DNA from: Caballeronia sp. NK8
GTDB lineage: Bacteria; Pseudomonadota; Gammaproteobacteria; Burkholderiales; Burkholderiaceae
Length of the DNA: 64,000 nucleotides
Assembly (NCBI RefSeq): GCF_018408855.1
Contig: NZ_AP024325.1
Span: forward strand, 1,054,001-1,118,000
Direction: 5' to 3'
In this document: positions 27,700-36,931 of the stretch, one piece after another
Layout: each line of letters starts with the position of its first letter
Numbering within the stretch: the first letter of the stretch is position 1
Notes under the pieces: generated by a model
What the model saw: only the letters and a program-made list of their open reading frames with translations
What the model was told of the DNA's origin: nothing
Database searches by the model: none
Translations under genes and position numbers: made by a program

Positions 27700-28770
27700 A
27701 TGAAGACCTTTCACTGCAACCGTTGCAACCAGCTGGTGTTCTTCGAAAACACGCATTGCGAGAACTGCGGCGCACGCCTCGGCTACGTGCCCGAGATCAA
27801 TCAGATCAGCGCGTTCGAAGAGACCGATGACGGCCGCTGGCGCAGCCTTCATCCGCTCGCGGAGAATCTGGTCTATCGGCCGTGCCACAACTACGCCGTC
27901 GAAAACGTCTGCAACTGGGTCGTTTCCGCGCCCGAACCGGATACGCCCGAGACGCTCTGTTGTTCGTGCGAACTGACGAGCACCATTCCCAACCTCTCGA
28001 ATCCGGAGAACCGCCTCTACTGGTATCGCATCGAAGCCGCCAAGCGGCGCCTCCTCTATACGTTCGCGGAACTGGGCCTGCCGATACAGTCGCGTCAGGA
28101 CGACCCCGAACGCGGCCTCGAATTTCAGTTTCTCGAAGGCGATGCGCAGGGCCACGGTGTGATGACGGGTCATAACAACGGCATCATCACGCTCAACATT
28201 GCCGAAGCCGACGACGCGCATCGCGAGAAGACACGTTCCGCGCTGCACGAGCCGTATCGCACGCTGCTCGGCCATTTCCGCCATGAATCCGGGCACTACT
28301 TCTTCGACCGCCTGATCGCCGATACGGCACGCATCGCCCCGTTTCGCACCGCATTCGGCGACGAACAGGCCGACTACGCCGCCGCGCTCGATCGTCACTA
28401 CCAGGAAGGTCCGCCCGCGCAGTGGGAGAACAACTTCATCAGCAGCTATGCCACGATGCATCCTTGGGAAGACTGGGCGGAAACCTGGGCGCATTACCTG
28501 CATATCGTCGATACGCTCGATACCGCCGTATCGTGCGGCCTCGTGCTCGTGCCCGACAGCCCGCACGAACCCACGCTCACCGACCAGACTCCGGTCGAGG
28601 AAACCACTTTCGATAACCTGATGAAACGCTGGTTTCCGCTCACCTATGTGTTGAACAGTTTGAATCGCAGCCTCGGCATGCCGGACGGTTATCCGTTCAC
28701 GCTCGCGCCCGCGGTCATCGACAAGCTTCGCTTCGTGCATCGCGTCGTCGCGGCAGCGGCCAAGCGTTAA
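27700..28770 (+). CDS. Zinc-ribbon putative metallopeptidase (Peptidase_Mx-like)
   Basis: The protein is 356 residues. A zinc ribbon opens it (C6-x2-C9 and C20-x2-C23), then a CCSCELT cluster near 87-90. A HESGHYFFD motif gives the metallopeptidase signature H195-E196-x2-H199, and a downstream WEDWAETWAHYLH segment probably supplies the third ligand. This matches the putative zinc-binding peptidase family often found beside transglutaminase/ATP-grasp/alpha-E genes. It has no signal peptide, so it is probably cytoplasmic. It reads opposite to its neighbours, divergent from the DUF2126 gene. Confidence 0.85.
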   Translation: MKTFHCNRCNQLVFFENTHCENCGARLGYVPEINQISAFEETDDGRWRSLHPLAENLVYRPCHNYAVENVCNWVVSAPEPDTPETLCCSCELTSTIPNLSNPENRLYWYRIEAAKRRLLYTFAELGLPIQSRQDDPERGLEFQFLEGDAQGHGVMTGHNNGIITLNIAEADDAHREKTRSALHEPYRTLLGHFRHESGHYFFDRLIADTARIAPFRTAFGDEQADYAAALDRHYQEGPPAQWENNFISSYATMHPWEDWAETWAHYLHIVDTLDTAVSCGLVLVPDSPHEPTLTDQTPVEETTFDNLMKRWFPLTYVLNSLNRSLGMPDGYPFTLAPAVIDKLRFVHRVVAAAAKR

Positions 28771-28780
28771 CGGCACGCTT

Positions 28781-29803
28781 TCAGTCCTTGCCTTGCGTTT
28801 GAGTTTGAGTCTGCGTCTGCGATTGAGTCGGCGGCTGCTCCGGCGCCGCCGGTTCTTCCGGCTCGATCGGCAGCAGAAACTCGCGGCTCACGCTACTCGC
28901 CAGGTCGTTCACGCGCGCGAGGAAATTCACGAGATAGGCGTGCAATCCGCCGCGCAGGATTTCCCCGATACGTCCGTTCTGCAATTCCGAACTCATTTGC
29001 GCCGCAAGTTTCGCCGCTTCAGTGTCGCGCCCTTTCTTGACTTGACCGATCAGTTGCTCCACTTCGGCGATGCTCGCCGCAAGCGAACGCGGCCATTCGC
29101 CGTACAGGATCAGCAGGCCCGCGACACGTTCGGGCGTAATCACATCCCGATACACGCGGCGATACACTTCGAGCCCCGATACCGAGCCCAGCACCGCAAC
29201 CCAATGGTGATAATCGAACGGTTGTGCGGAGGTATCGGCGCGCTGCTCCATCATTTCGAACTTCACGTCGAGAATGCGCGCCGTATTGTCCGCGCGTTCG
29301 ATGAAAGTCCCGAGACGCATGAAGTAGAACGCGTCATCCTTGACGAGCGTGCCGAGCTGAACGCCGCGCGACAGATGCGAGCGGAACTTCACCCATTCGA
29401 AGAACGTATAGGGCTCGCGTTCGAGTATGCCGTCGGCCAGCATGCGCTGACAGTCGAGCCAGGTCGTATTGAGCGATTCCCATAGCTCGCTGTTGGTCGA
29501 GCTTCGCACGGCCCGCGCATTTTCGCGCGCGGCGCGCAGACAACTGGCGATCGACGATGGATTGGTCATATCGCGCGCCATGAAGTCGATCACCTCACGG
29601 CTTTTCATACCGTGATGCGCGGCGGAATAGATGCCGCTCAGTTCCGATATCGACAGCATCGCGCGCCAGCCGAGTTCCGCGTATTCATCGGATTGCGGCA
29701 GCAGCGAAAGCTGATAGTTCGCATCGAGCATCCGGGCGGTGTTTTCGGCGCGCTCGGTATAGCGCGCCATCCAGAAGAGATGATCCGCGGTACGGCTCAG
29801 CAT
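28781..29803 (-). CDS. Alpha-E domain-containing protein
   Basis: The protein is 340 residues and mostly helical. It begins LSRTADHLFWMARYTERAEN, the same signature as the C-terminal half of the fused protein at 21454-24063. A second copy, FIERADNTARILDVKFEMM, lies near the middle. The C-terminal tail is low complexity, with Pro-rich then alternating Gln-Thr residues. Alpha-E domains are found with circularly permuted ATP-grasp enzymes and transglutaminases; their biochemical role is not known to me. It lies 60 bases downstream of the ATP-grasp gene and is probably co-transcribed. Confidence 0.9.
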   Translation of the reverse strand: MLSRTADHLFWMARYTERAENTARMLDANYQLSLLPQSDEYAELGWRAMLSISELSGIYSAAHHGMKSREVIDFMARDMTNPSSIASCLRAARENARAVRSSTNSELWESLNTTWLDCQRMLADGILEREPYTFFEWVKFRSHLSRGVQLGTLVKDDAFYFMRLGTFIERADNTARILDVKFEMMEQRADTSAQPFDYHHWVAVLGSVSGLEVYRRVYRDVITPERVAGLLILYGEWPRSLAASIAEVEQLIGQVKKGRDTEAAKLAAQMSSELQNGRIGEILRGGLHAYLVNFLARVNDLASSVSREFLLPIEPEEPAAPEQPPTQSQTQTQTQTQGKD

Positions 29804-29863
29804 GGTGTTCCCGTTTGTTTATCGTTGTCTTCGGTGGCTCGGCGCTTTCTTCAGGAATGTTCC

Positions 29864-31336
29864 TCAGCGTTCCAACACCCACGTATCTTTCGTGCCGCCG
29901 CCTTGCGACGAATTCACGACGAGCGAACCCTCTCGCAACGCGACGCGCGTCAGACCGCCCGGCACCATGCGTACTTCGGTGCCGGACAGCACGAACGGGC
30001 GCAGATCGATATGACGCGGCGCTATGCCCGCTTCCACATAGGTCGGACACGTGGACAGCGCAAGCGTTGGTTGCGCGATGTATTTCTCCGGATGCGCTTC
30101 AAGCACCGCCCGGAATTCCGCTATCTGCGCGGCGGTCGACGCCGGACCGACCAGCATGCCGTAACCGCCCGCGCCATGCGTTTCCTTCACGACGAGTTCG
30201 GGCAGATGATCGAGCACATAGGCGAGATCGTCGGGCTTGCGGCACATCCACGTCGGCACGTTGTTGAGAATCGGCTCTTCGCCGAGATAGAAACGCACCA
30301 TGTCCGGCACGTAGGGATAGATCGATTTATCGTCGGCGATGCCCGTGCCCACTGCATTGCACAGCGAGACATTGCCCGCGCGATACGCGCCGATCAAACC
30401 GGGAACGCCGAGCGCCGAGTCCGCGCGGAACACGTCCGGATCGAGAAAATCGTCGTCGATGCGGCGATAGATCACATCGACACGCTGCGGCCCCTGCGTC
30501 GTGCGCATATATAGATAATCGTTCTCGACGAAGCAGTCCTGTCCTTCGACGAGCTCGACGCCCATCTGCTGCGCGAGAAACGCGTGCTCGAAATAGGCCG
30601 AGTTATACATGCCCGGCGTCATGACGACGATGGTCGGGTTTTCCACCGAAGCAGGCGCGGCTGCGCGCAAGGTATCGAGCAGCAAGTCGGGATAATGCGC
30701 GACCGGCGCGACGCGATTGCGCGCGAACAGATCGGGAAAGAGGCGCATCATCATCTTGCGGTTTTCGAGCATGTACGAAACGCCCGATGGCACGCGCAAG
30801 TTATCCTCCAGCACATAGAACTCGCCCTGTCCGGCGCGCACGATATCGATGCCCGCGATATGCGCGTAGATATCGCGCGCGACGCTGACGCCGCGCATTT
30901 GCGGACGATATTGCGCGTTGCCGAGAATCTGCGCCTCGGGAATGATGCCCGCGCGAATGATGTCCTGCTCGTGATAGATATCGTGGATGAAGCGATTGAG
31001 CGCGTTCACGCGTTGCCGCAGACCGCGTTCCAAGGCGCGCCATTCGTCGGCCGGAAAGATGCGCGGAATGACGTCGAAGGGAATCGTGCGCTCCGGGATG
31101 ATGCCCGGGAGATCGCTGGTACCGTACACCGCGAATGTTATGCCGACGCGTCTGAAGTTGAGGTCCGCCTGCGCACGCTTGATGTCGATCTGCTGCTCGC
31201 TTTGCGCGGCGAGCCAGACCATGAAATCGCGGTAATGCGTGCGCGGATCGCCGACGCCGCGAAATGCCGCCGCCGGCACGCCGTGCGCCTCAAGATCACT
31301 GCGCTCGAACATCTCGTTGAAGAATGCTTGCGTCAT
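29864..31336 (-). CDS. Circularly permuted ATP-grasp family protein
   Basis: The protein is 490 residues, a stand-alone version of the ligase domain in the 869-residue fusion. Shared segments include VGITFAVYG, RVPSGVSYMLENRKMM, MTPGMYNSAYFEHAFLAQQM, YRRIDDDFLDPDVFRADSAL and MVPGGLTRVALREGS. KETHGAGGYGMLVGP is a glycine-rich loop typical of ATP binding. The start at 31336 has GGAAGA about 7 bases upstream; a longer frame to 31507 has no support. ATP-dependent amide or peptide bond formation is inferred from the fold. It heads an operon with the alpha-E gene. Confidence 0.9.
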   Translation of the reverse strand: MTQAFFNEMFERSDLEAHGVPAAAFRGVGDPRTHYRDFMVWLAAQSEQQIDIKRAQADLNFRRVGITFAVYGTSDLPGIIPERTIPFDVIPRIFPADEWRALERGLRQRVNALNRFIHDIYHEQDIIRAGIIPEAQILGNAQYRPQMRGVSVARDIYAHIAGIDIVRAGQGEFYVLEDNLRVPSGVSYMLENRKMMMRLFPDLFARNRVAPVAHYPDLLLDTLRAAAPASVENPTIVVMTPGMYNSAYFEHAFLAQQMGVELVEGQDCFVENDYLYMRTTQGPQRVDVIYRRIDDDFLDPDVFRADSALGVPGLIGAYRAGNVSLCNAVGTGIADDKSIYPYVPDMVRFYLGEEPILNNVPTWMCRKPDDLAYVLDHLPELVVKETHGAGGYGMLVGPASTAAQIAEFRAVLEAHPEKYIAQPTLALSTCPTYVEAGIAPRHIDLRPFVLSGTEVRMVPGGLTRVALREGSLVVNSSQGGGTKDTWVLER

Positions 31337-31734
31337 AGCCGGTCTTCCAATATGAAGTGCATAGGGTGGCGATTCCCCTTCGCTCTGTTTCTGGTTGCAC
31401 TCGCAAGACGCTTGAATAGCCCGAAAGACGCGACGTATCCGATCATGCCGAAACGTCGTTAGGCAACCTCGAAGCGCGATGCTCTTCCACCATTTCGAGT
31501 GGAGCATCGATTGCGCGGGCAGCCCAGTGCCAAACGACCAAAAGCAACTTCAATGCCAATGTTCTAAACGGTTCGCCTCCTTGATGACCCTGTGTCCTGA
31601 CCGCGCATTGTCATACCGATGCACCAAAACAGCGCGCGCTTTTCTCCGGCAGATGCTGCATGACGGTGCGCGAAATACCGGCAACCCTCGCGCCGCCGGT
31701 ATGATAGACGCCTTACAGCACGTTTCTTACGCCT
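31337..31734. other. Divergent intergenic region between the ATP-grasp and yceH genes
   Basis: These 398 bases separate divergent genes and must hold promoters for both. A TATGAT (-10-like) box lies near 31699-31704, about 30 bases before yceH, without a clear -35. I see no convincing gene, repeat or terminator here. Confidence 0.4.
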
Positions 31735-32442
31735 ATGAACACGCCGTCCGCAAGCTCGCCTCGTCCCCCGCTACGCGAACTCACACCGCTGGAAGCCCGC
31801 GTGCTCGGCGTCCTCGTCGAGAAACAGCATACCGTGCCGGACACGTATCCTCTTTCGCTGAATTCCCTTACTTCGGGCTGCAATCAGAAGACGGCGCGCT
31901 CGCCCGTGATGAGTGTCAGCGAGGACGAAGTGCTGACGACCATCGATGGCCTGAAGCGCCTGAGCCTGATCATCGAAGGAAGCAGCAGCCGCGTGCCGCG
32001 CTTCGAGCATAACGTGAATCGCGTGCTCGGCGTGCCGAGCCAGTCGGTTGCATTGCTCGCGACGCTGTTTCTGCGCGGTCCGCAGACGGCGGCGGAATTG
32101 CGCGCGAACAGCGCGAGGCTGCATTCGTTCGCGGACATATCGTCGGTCGAAAGCTTTCTCGACGAACTCGCCGACAACGATCCGCCGCGCGTCGTGAAAC
32201 TGTCGCGCACACCCGGCGAGCGTGAAAGCCGCTGGGCCCATCTGCTTTGCGGAGAAGTGAGCGTAAGCGATCTCCCGCTTCGCGAGACACAAGGCGGCGA
32301 ATCCTTTTCGCTTTCCGAATTCGAAGCATTGAAATCCGAGCAGAAGCGTCTCGCCCACGAAGTCACGCAATTGCGCGCGATGGTTCGGCGCATGGCGAGC
32401 GAACTGGGCATGACGCTCGATGAATCGTCGTCCGATGCCTGA
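31735..32442 (+). CDS. yceH: YceH family protein (DUF480/UPF0502)
   Basis: The protein is 235 residues. The DUF480 signature is clear: LTPLEARVLGVLVEKQ near residue 16, then PDTYPLSLNSLTSGCNQK and the SRVPRFEHN segment. The fold is predicted to contain two winged-helix domains, with a short coiled coil near the end (SEQKRLAHEVTQLRAMV). Its biological role is not established. It is followed three bases later by mnmD, so the two are probably in one operon. Confidence 0.92.
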   Translation: MNTPSASSPRPPLRELTPLEARVLGVLVEKQHTVPDTYPLSLNSLTSGCNQKTARSPVMSVSEDEVLTTIDGLKRLSLIIEGSSSRVPRFEHNVNRVLGVPSQSVALLATLFLRGPQTAAELRANSARLHSFADISSVESFLDELADNDPPRVVKLSRTPGERESRWAHLLCGEVSVSDLPLRETQGGESFSLSEFEALKSEQKRLAHEVTQLRAMVRRMASELGMTLDESSSDA

Positions 32443-32445
32443 ATC

Positions 32446-33177
32446 ATGGATGAGCCGCTCATCTCGGCACCGCTCGTGTTTCGCGATGATGGAACGCCGT
32501 ACTCGCCGCGACACGACGATATCTATCACAGCGCGGCGGGCGCGCTGGCTCAGGCGCGGCACGTCTTTCTGAACGGCAACGGCCTGCCCGAGCGCTGGCG
32601 CTCACGCCCGCGCTTCACCGTGCTCGAAACCGGCTTCGGCATGGGCGTCAATTTCCTTGCGACATGGGCGGCGTGGCGAGACGACGCGCATCGCGCGCAG
32701 ACACTCGAATTCGTGTCGATAGAAAAGCATCCGTTCAGCGCGCACGATTTGCGCGCAGCGCATGCAGCGATCCTCGACGACGACGCTATCGCACCGCTCG
32801 CCGATGCGCTCGCGTCAGCATGGCCACCGCTCGAGCCGGGCTCGCACAGGCTCGCATTCGATGCCGGCGCGCTCACACTGACGCTCGTTCTCGGTGATGC
32901 GACAGACCGCCTGTCTCACCTCGCCGATGAAGGCATCGCAGCGGACGCGATCTATCTCGATGGCTTCGCGCCAGCCCGGAACCCGGACATGTGGACGCCG
33001 GGCATCTTCGCGTCGCTCGCACGCATCGCCAGAGACGATGCGACGTTCGCCACTTATACCAGCGCGGGCAATGTCAAACGCGCGCTCAGGGAAAGCGGAT
33101 TCGAATACCGCAAGGTCCGGGGATTCGGCGGCAAACGCGCCATGCTCATCGGCAAACGTCATGACTGCAAGCGATAA
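32446..33177 (+). CDS. mnmD: tRNA 5-methylaminomethyl-2-thiouridine methyltransferase, MnmD-type
   Basis: The protein is 243 residues and corresponds to the methyltransferase half of MnmC. A SAM-binding ETGFGMGVNF motif lies near residue 60 and DGFAPARNPDMWTPGIF near 168-184, both hallmarks of MnmD. It would add the last methyl group to make mnm5s2U at wobble position 34 of tRNA. The FAD-dependent MnmC(o) half is absent, so another enzyme must supply the substrate or a full mnmC may exist elsewhere. It lies between yceH and the luciferase-like gene, overlapping the latter by 17 bases. Confidence 0.88.
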   Translation: MDEPLISAPLVFRDDGTPYSPRHDDIYHSAAGALAQARHVFLNGNGLPERWRSRPRFTVLETGFGMGVNFLATWAAWRDDAHRAQTLEFVSIEKHPFSAHDLRAAHAAILDDDAIAPLADALASAWPPLEPGSHRLAFDAGALTLTLVLGDATDRLSHLADEGIAADAIYLDGFAPARNPDMWTPGIFASLARIARDDATFATYTSAGNVKRALRESGFEYRKVRGFGGKRAMLIGKRHDCKR

Positions 33178-34120
33178 CACTCCGGCTTCGCCTTCCATCG
33201 CGGATACCGTGTTTGCAGAAGGCAAGCTATCCATCGGCATCACACTGCCGATTACTGGCGACAACCAGAGCGTCGTCGATTTCAACGAGCAGATCGCCAT
33301 TGCGCGACTCGCCGATCGACTCGGTTTTCGCGCGCTCTGGGTCCGTGATGTGCCGCTCAACAGCATCGACTATCCCGATCCGGTCGGGCATCTCGATCCC
33401 TGGGTGCTGCTCGGCGCGCTTGCATCGAATACGGAGCGCAGCGCGCTCATCAGCGGCGCGATCGTGTCGACGCTCAGACATCCGCTTCATGTCGCGAAGG
33501 GCGCGATCTCCGTCGCTACGCTGTCTCAGGGACGCTTCATTCTCGGTCTCGGTTCAGGCGACCGCCCGCCTGAATATGCCGCGTTCGGGCGCGATCCCGA
33601 TGCGCGGCGAGATATCTATCGTGAGCACTGGGACACGCTCGCGGCGGCCGTTACATTGCCCTCGCGCGTGATTCCCGATAGCGCACCTGAAGGCGCGCCA
33701 GCGTTCTATATGTTGCCGCGCCAGCATGCATCCATTCCCATGCTCGCCGTGGGTTCGGGCGGCCAGAGCGTCGACTGGATCGCACGACATTCGCTCGGCT
33801 GGATGACTTACCATCGCGAGCCGCAGGCGCAACGCGGCCGCTACAGCATGTGGCGCGCGGCGGTCGAACGCGCTGCATCCGGCGCGTTTCGCGCCTTCGG
33901 CGTCGCCATGCGGCTCGATCTCAGCAAGGATGCCGACGAACCTGCAACCGATATCGCGCTTGGTTATCGCACCGGGCGTCATGCGCTCATCGCGGTTCTG
34001 CGTGATATGCGCGAAAGCGGCACGCATCATGTCACGCTCAACATCACGTCGGAACGACGGCCTGCGCGCGATATCATCGAAGAAGTCGCCGCACATGTGC
34101 TTCCCGAGTTTCATCGCTGA
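33161..34120 (+). CDS. Luciferase-like (LLM class) flavin-dependent oxidoreductase
   Basis: The protein is 319 residues, an F420- or FMN-dependent TIM-barrel oxidoreductase of the bacterial luciferase superfamily. Typical segments are RLADRLGFRALWVRDVPL, HPLHVAKGAISVATLSQGRFILGLGSGD and MLAVGSGGQSVDWIARHSLGW. The ATG at 33161 lies inside the end of mnmD, overlapping by 17 bases. Since F420 is rare in this group of bacteria, FMN is more likely. The substrate is unknown. A co-transcribed amidase follows 24 bases later. Confidence 0.85.
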   Translation: MTASDNTPASPSIADTVFAEGKLSIGITLPITGDNQSVVDFNEQIAIARLADRLGFRALWVRDVPLNSIDYPDPVGHLDPWVLLGALASNTERSALISGAIVSTLRHPLHVAKGAISVATLSQGRFILGLGSGDRPPEYAAFGRDPDARRDIYREHWDTLAAAVTLPSRVIPDSAPEGAPAFYMLPRQHASIPMLAVGSGGQSVDWIARHSLGWMTYHREPQAQRGRYSMWRAAVERAASGAFRAFGVAMRLDLSKDADEPATDIALGYRTGRHALIAVLRDMRESGTHHVTLNITSERRPARDIIEEVAAHVLPEFHR

Positions 34121-34144
34121 ATCTGTTCGTTCATTCACGAGACC

Positions 34145-35599
34145 ATGACCGCCTCCTCGCCCAGCAACGATATCGTTTCACTCGACGCCGTCGCGCTTTC
34201 GCGCGCCATTCACGCGCGCGATGTATCGTGCGTCGAAGTGATGAACGCTTATCTCGCGCACATCGATGCCATCAATCCGGCGGTCAATGCGATCGTCGCG
34301 ATGCAGAACCGTGATGCACTGCTTTCTCTCGCCGCTGAACGCGATGCACAGTTATCCGGCGGTGAAAGCCTCGGCCCCTTGCACGGCTTTCCGCAAGCGC
34401 CCAAGGATATCCTGCCCGTCGCCGGCATGGTCACGACGAAAGGCTCGCCCATCTATGCGGGCGAAGTCACTCAGGTCGATGCAATCGTCTTCGAACGCAT
34501 GCGCCGTGCGGGCGCGATATTCATCGGCCGCACCAATTCGCCCGAGTTCGGTCTGGGCGGGCACACGTATAACCCGGTCTATGGCACCACGCGCAATGCG
34601 TTCGATCAGTCGCGCTCGGCAGGCGGCAGCAGCGGCGGCGCGGCGGTGTCGGTCGCGCTGCGCATGCTGCCATGCGCGGATGGCTCGGACATGATGGGTT
34701 CGTTGCGCACGCCCGCTGCATTCAACAATGTCTTCGGTTTTCGCACCACGCCGGGCTGCGTGCCCTATGCGCCCAGCGACGACGTGTTCTTTCAGCAGTT
34801 CAGCGTAGCCGGTCCGATCGCGCGAAACATTCCTGATCTCGGCTTGCTATTGTCCGTGCAGGCGGGCTTCGATGCGCGCGCGCCGCTATCGCGCAGAAGC
34901 GATAACCGCGCCGATTTCGCCAGCGCGCTCGAGTGCGATCTGCGCGGCACGCGTATCGGCTGGCTCGGCGATCTGAATGGACGCCTGCCGACCGAAGCGG
35001 GGTTGATGGACACATATGCCTCGGCGCTGCGCCACTTCGAAACAGCGGGCTGCACGGTCGAGCCGGCCGAAGTGGACTTCGACCTCGAACGCCTGTGGGA
35101 TGCGTGGATCGATTTGCGCAGCCTCACGTTCTCCGGCACCAATGCGCCGCTCTATCGCGATGCTGCCAGACGCAAGCTGCTCAAGCCCGAAGCGATATGG
35201 GAAATAGAACGAGGATTGAAGTTATCGGGCGAAGATGTCTCGCGTGCGGTTCGCGATCGCGCGGCATGGTATCAGGCGATCAATGCGTTATTCGAGCGCT
35301 TCGACTATCTGGTCATGCCTTCGGCTCAGGTCTTTCCATTCGATGCGGAACTCGACTGGCCTCATGCAATCGCCGGGCGTGCGATGGATACCTATCACCG
35401 CTGGATGGAAACAGTCGTTCCCGCGACGATGGCCTCGCTGCCCGCATTGAGCGCCCCGGCTGGCTTTGGCGCGAATGGTTTGCCGGCGGGACTGCAGATC
35501 ATCGGCCCGACGCAGGGCGATCTGGGCGTGCTGCAGATTGGCCTCGCTTATGATCGCGTAAGCGGTTTCTCACGCGTGCGCAGTCCGTTGCTCGGCTGA
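34145..35599 (+). CDS. Amidase (amidase signature family)
   Basis: The protein is 484 residues with a complete amidase-signature Ser-cisSer-Lys triad: Lys87 in QAPKDILPVAG, Ser162 in AGGSSGGAAVS and Ser186 in MGSLRTPAA. The family hydrolyses amide bonds of varied small molecules and includes GatA. Nothing nearby (no gatB or gatC) suggests a tRNA role, so a catabolic amidase is more likely. The segment DGSDMMGSLRTP differs from the common DGGGSIR form; many non-GatA amidases vary here. It probably shares an operon with the LLM oxidoreductase. Confidence 0.87.
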   Translation: MTASSPSNDIVSLDAVALSRAIHARDVSCVEVMNAYLAHIDAINPAVNAIVAMQNRDALLSLAAERDAQLSGGESLGPLHGFPQAPKDILPVAGMVTTKGSPIYAGEVTQVDAIVFERMRRAGAIFIGRTNSPEFGLGGHTYNPVYGTTRNAFDQSRSAGGSSGGAAVSVALRMLPCADGSDMMGSLRTPAAFNNVFGFRTTPGCVPYAPSDDVFFQQFSVAGPIARNIPDLGLLLSVQAGFDARAPLSRRSDNRADFASALECDLRGTRIGWLGDLNGRLPTEAGLMDTYASALRHFETAGCTVEPAEVDFDLERLWDAWIDLRSLTFSGTNAPLYRDAARRKLLKPEAIWEIERGLKLSGEDVSRAVRDRAAWYQAINALFERFDYLVMPSAQVFPFDAELDWPHAIAGRAMDTYHRWMETVVPATMASLPALSAPAGFGANGLPAGLQIIGPTQGDLGVLQIGLAYDRVSGFSRVRSPLLG

Positions 35600-35618
35600 A
35601 GGCCAAGGCACAAAGGGT

Positions 35619-36125
35619 TCAGGCCGCCACGCTCTGCGCGCTTTTACGGGCTGGCCTCTTTGTCGCCGTCAGGCCAGTCTCACTCGCGATCCCGTTCGCC
35701 CTCTTCCCGCCCGCAGCGCGCGACGCCGACGCTACACGTCCCCTCCGAGGACCTTCCTTTATTTCGATCTGACTCGCCGCGCCATCGATCAGATACACGC
35801 TTCGATCAGGCGCGCTCTTGATCCATGCCGGCGGACGCGCATGGCCGCTCCACGTGGCGCCCGATACCGGGTCACGATATTTCGGCGGTAGCCTGGACTT
35901 GATTGCCCCTTTCTTCGAGCCCGACCCATTCTTCGATCCGGCCGGACGGCCGCGTTTCTTCCCCGCTCCTATTCCGGCTTTTGCGAGATCGGCTATGGTC
36001 AGGCCGAATTCCTCCATCATTGCCCGTATCCTGGCAATCACCTCTGCCGACTTTCTCTCCCGCAATTCGTCCGCGCGGCGCTGCAATTTCTGAATCTGGC
36101 TTTCCAGCTGCGCCAATGTGGCCAT
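35619..36125 (-). CDS. H-NS family nucleoid protein with AT-hook-like linker
   Basis: The protein is 168 residues. An N-terminal coiled coil (about 3-45) serves oligomerisation. A KKRGRPAGSK AT-hook-like element lies at 56-65 and the H-NS DNA-binding region at about 82-113 (YRDPVSGATWSGHARPPAWI). A basic C-terminal tail of about 50 residues is longer than usual. GGGAGG about 5 bases before the ATG fixes the start at 36125. Such proteins bind AT-rich DNA and silence acquired genes. The usual core Gly-Arg is replaced here by G-H-A-R, which may alter binding. Confidence 0.88.
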   Translation of the reverse strand: MATLAQLESQIQKLQRRADELRERKSAEVIARIRAMMEEFGLTIADLAKAGIGAGKKRGRPAGSKNGSGSKKGAIKSRLPPKYRDPVSGATWSGHARPPAWIKSAPDRSVYLIDGAASQIEIKEGPRRGRVASASRAAGGKRANGIASETGLTATKRPARKSAQSVAA

Positions 36126-36508
36126 TCGTCCTCCCATATCATTCTGCAGAAATCCGCATGGCGCAAAGCACCCGGCATGCGGGCCGCGAAAGCGTTTGTC
36201 TAATGAGTCAGCATCCGCGCCAGGTTCGCGCCACACGCAGATCTTATATGGATAATGTCAATGCTAAGTACTCTTGTTAAAAAGAATGAGTCCTGCAGCT
36301 TTGATTTTGTTGACAGCGCATACCATAAGTTTGTTAATAGCGCGTTATTCCAGGACATCATGTCTGCCATCTGATCTATTGCCCGCTCATCAGACGATTC
36401 GCGCTACCGCGCAGGGTGACCTTTTCAGCGGGCGAGCAAACGCTTCGACGCGTGCATTGCGCACGCGTCATGTAAGTCCACGATCGATCGGTCGGAAACG
36501 AGATCCGG
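36126..36508. other. Intergenic, relatively AT-rich region upstream of the H-NS gene
   Basis: These 383 bases separate two minus-strand genes and are richer in A/T than the surroundings. A TTGACA box lies at 36310-36315 on the plus strand, without a good -10 or a convincing gene downstream. Open frames here lack ribosome sites and family features. The region probably holds the H-NS promoter on the minus strand. Confidence 0.4.
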
Positions 36509-36931
36509 TTAATCTTCGGAAGGCGTCAGTGCCAGCGCTAGAATCATCGCCCCGCTATTGAGCGGCACCGAACTGCCGACACGTCGCGGCCGATACACCG
36601 GCTGTCCGCGTCGGATCGCCTGCCCGCTCAACGCGCATGTTCCACGCTTGCGCGCCGTGCAAAGCGCCCAGACCTGCTCCGAATAGTTGAATGACGTCGG
36701 GTCGTGCCACGATAGCGCGAGCGTCGAGTCGCTGAGCCGCTCCAGTACGCGGATATTGACGCAATGCCCATCGGTCGGTCCGACGCAGGCGCTCTTGCCT
36801 TGTACGTTGCGCACGAGCGAGCGGGTCATCAGCGCAAGTCCGTCGTTCGCTTCCGACGACGGGCGGCCCGAACGGCTATCGAGCATTGCCAGGGTACGGC
36901 TCCAGGGATCCATCAACGATGGATGCTTCAT
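36509..36931 (-). CDS. DUF3331-like protein
   Basis: The protein is 140 residues. AGGAG lies about 7 bases before the ATG at 36931. The C-terminal half shows TLALSWHDPTSFNYSEQVW, then a CTARKRGTCALSG segment with a Cys pair and the ending RRGQPVYRPRR with NSGAMIL. I associate this pattern with DUF3331 proteins, which I know mainly from Burkholderia. Function is unknown. The two Cys residues resemble a small metal- or nucleic-acid-binding element, but that is a guess. Confidence 0.7.
   Translation of the reverse strand: MKHPSLMDPWSRTLAMLDSRSGRPSSEANDGLALMTRSLVRNVQGKSACVGPTDGHCVNIRVLERLSDSTLALSWHDPTSFNYSEQVWALCTARKRGTCALSGQAIRRGQPVYRPRRVGSSVPLNSGAMILALALTPSED

Noticed and set aside
36274..36561. 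95-codon plus-strand frame beside the TTGACA box
   Set aside because: No ribosome site, no family likeness, and it overlaps the end of the DUF3331-like gene antisense.
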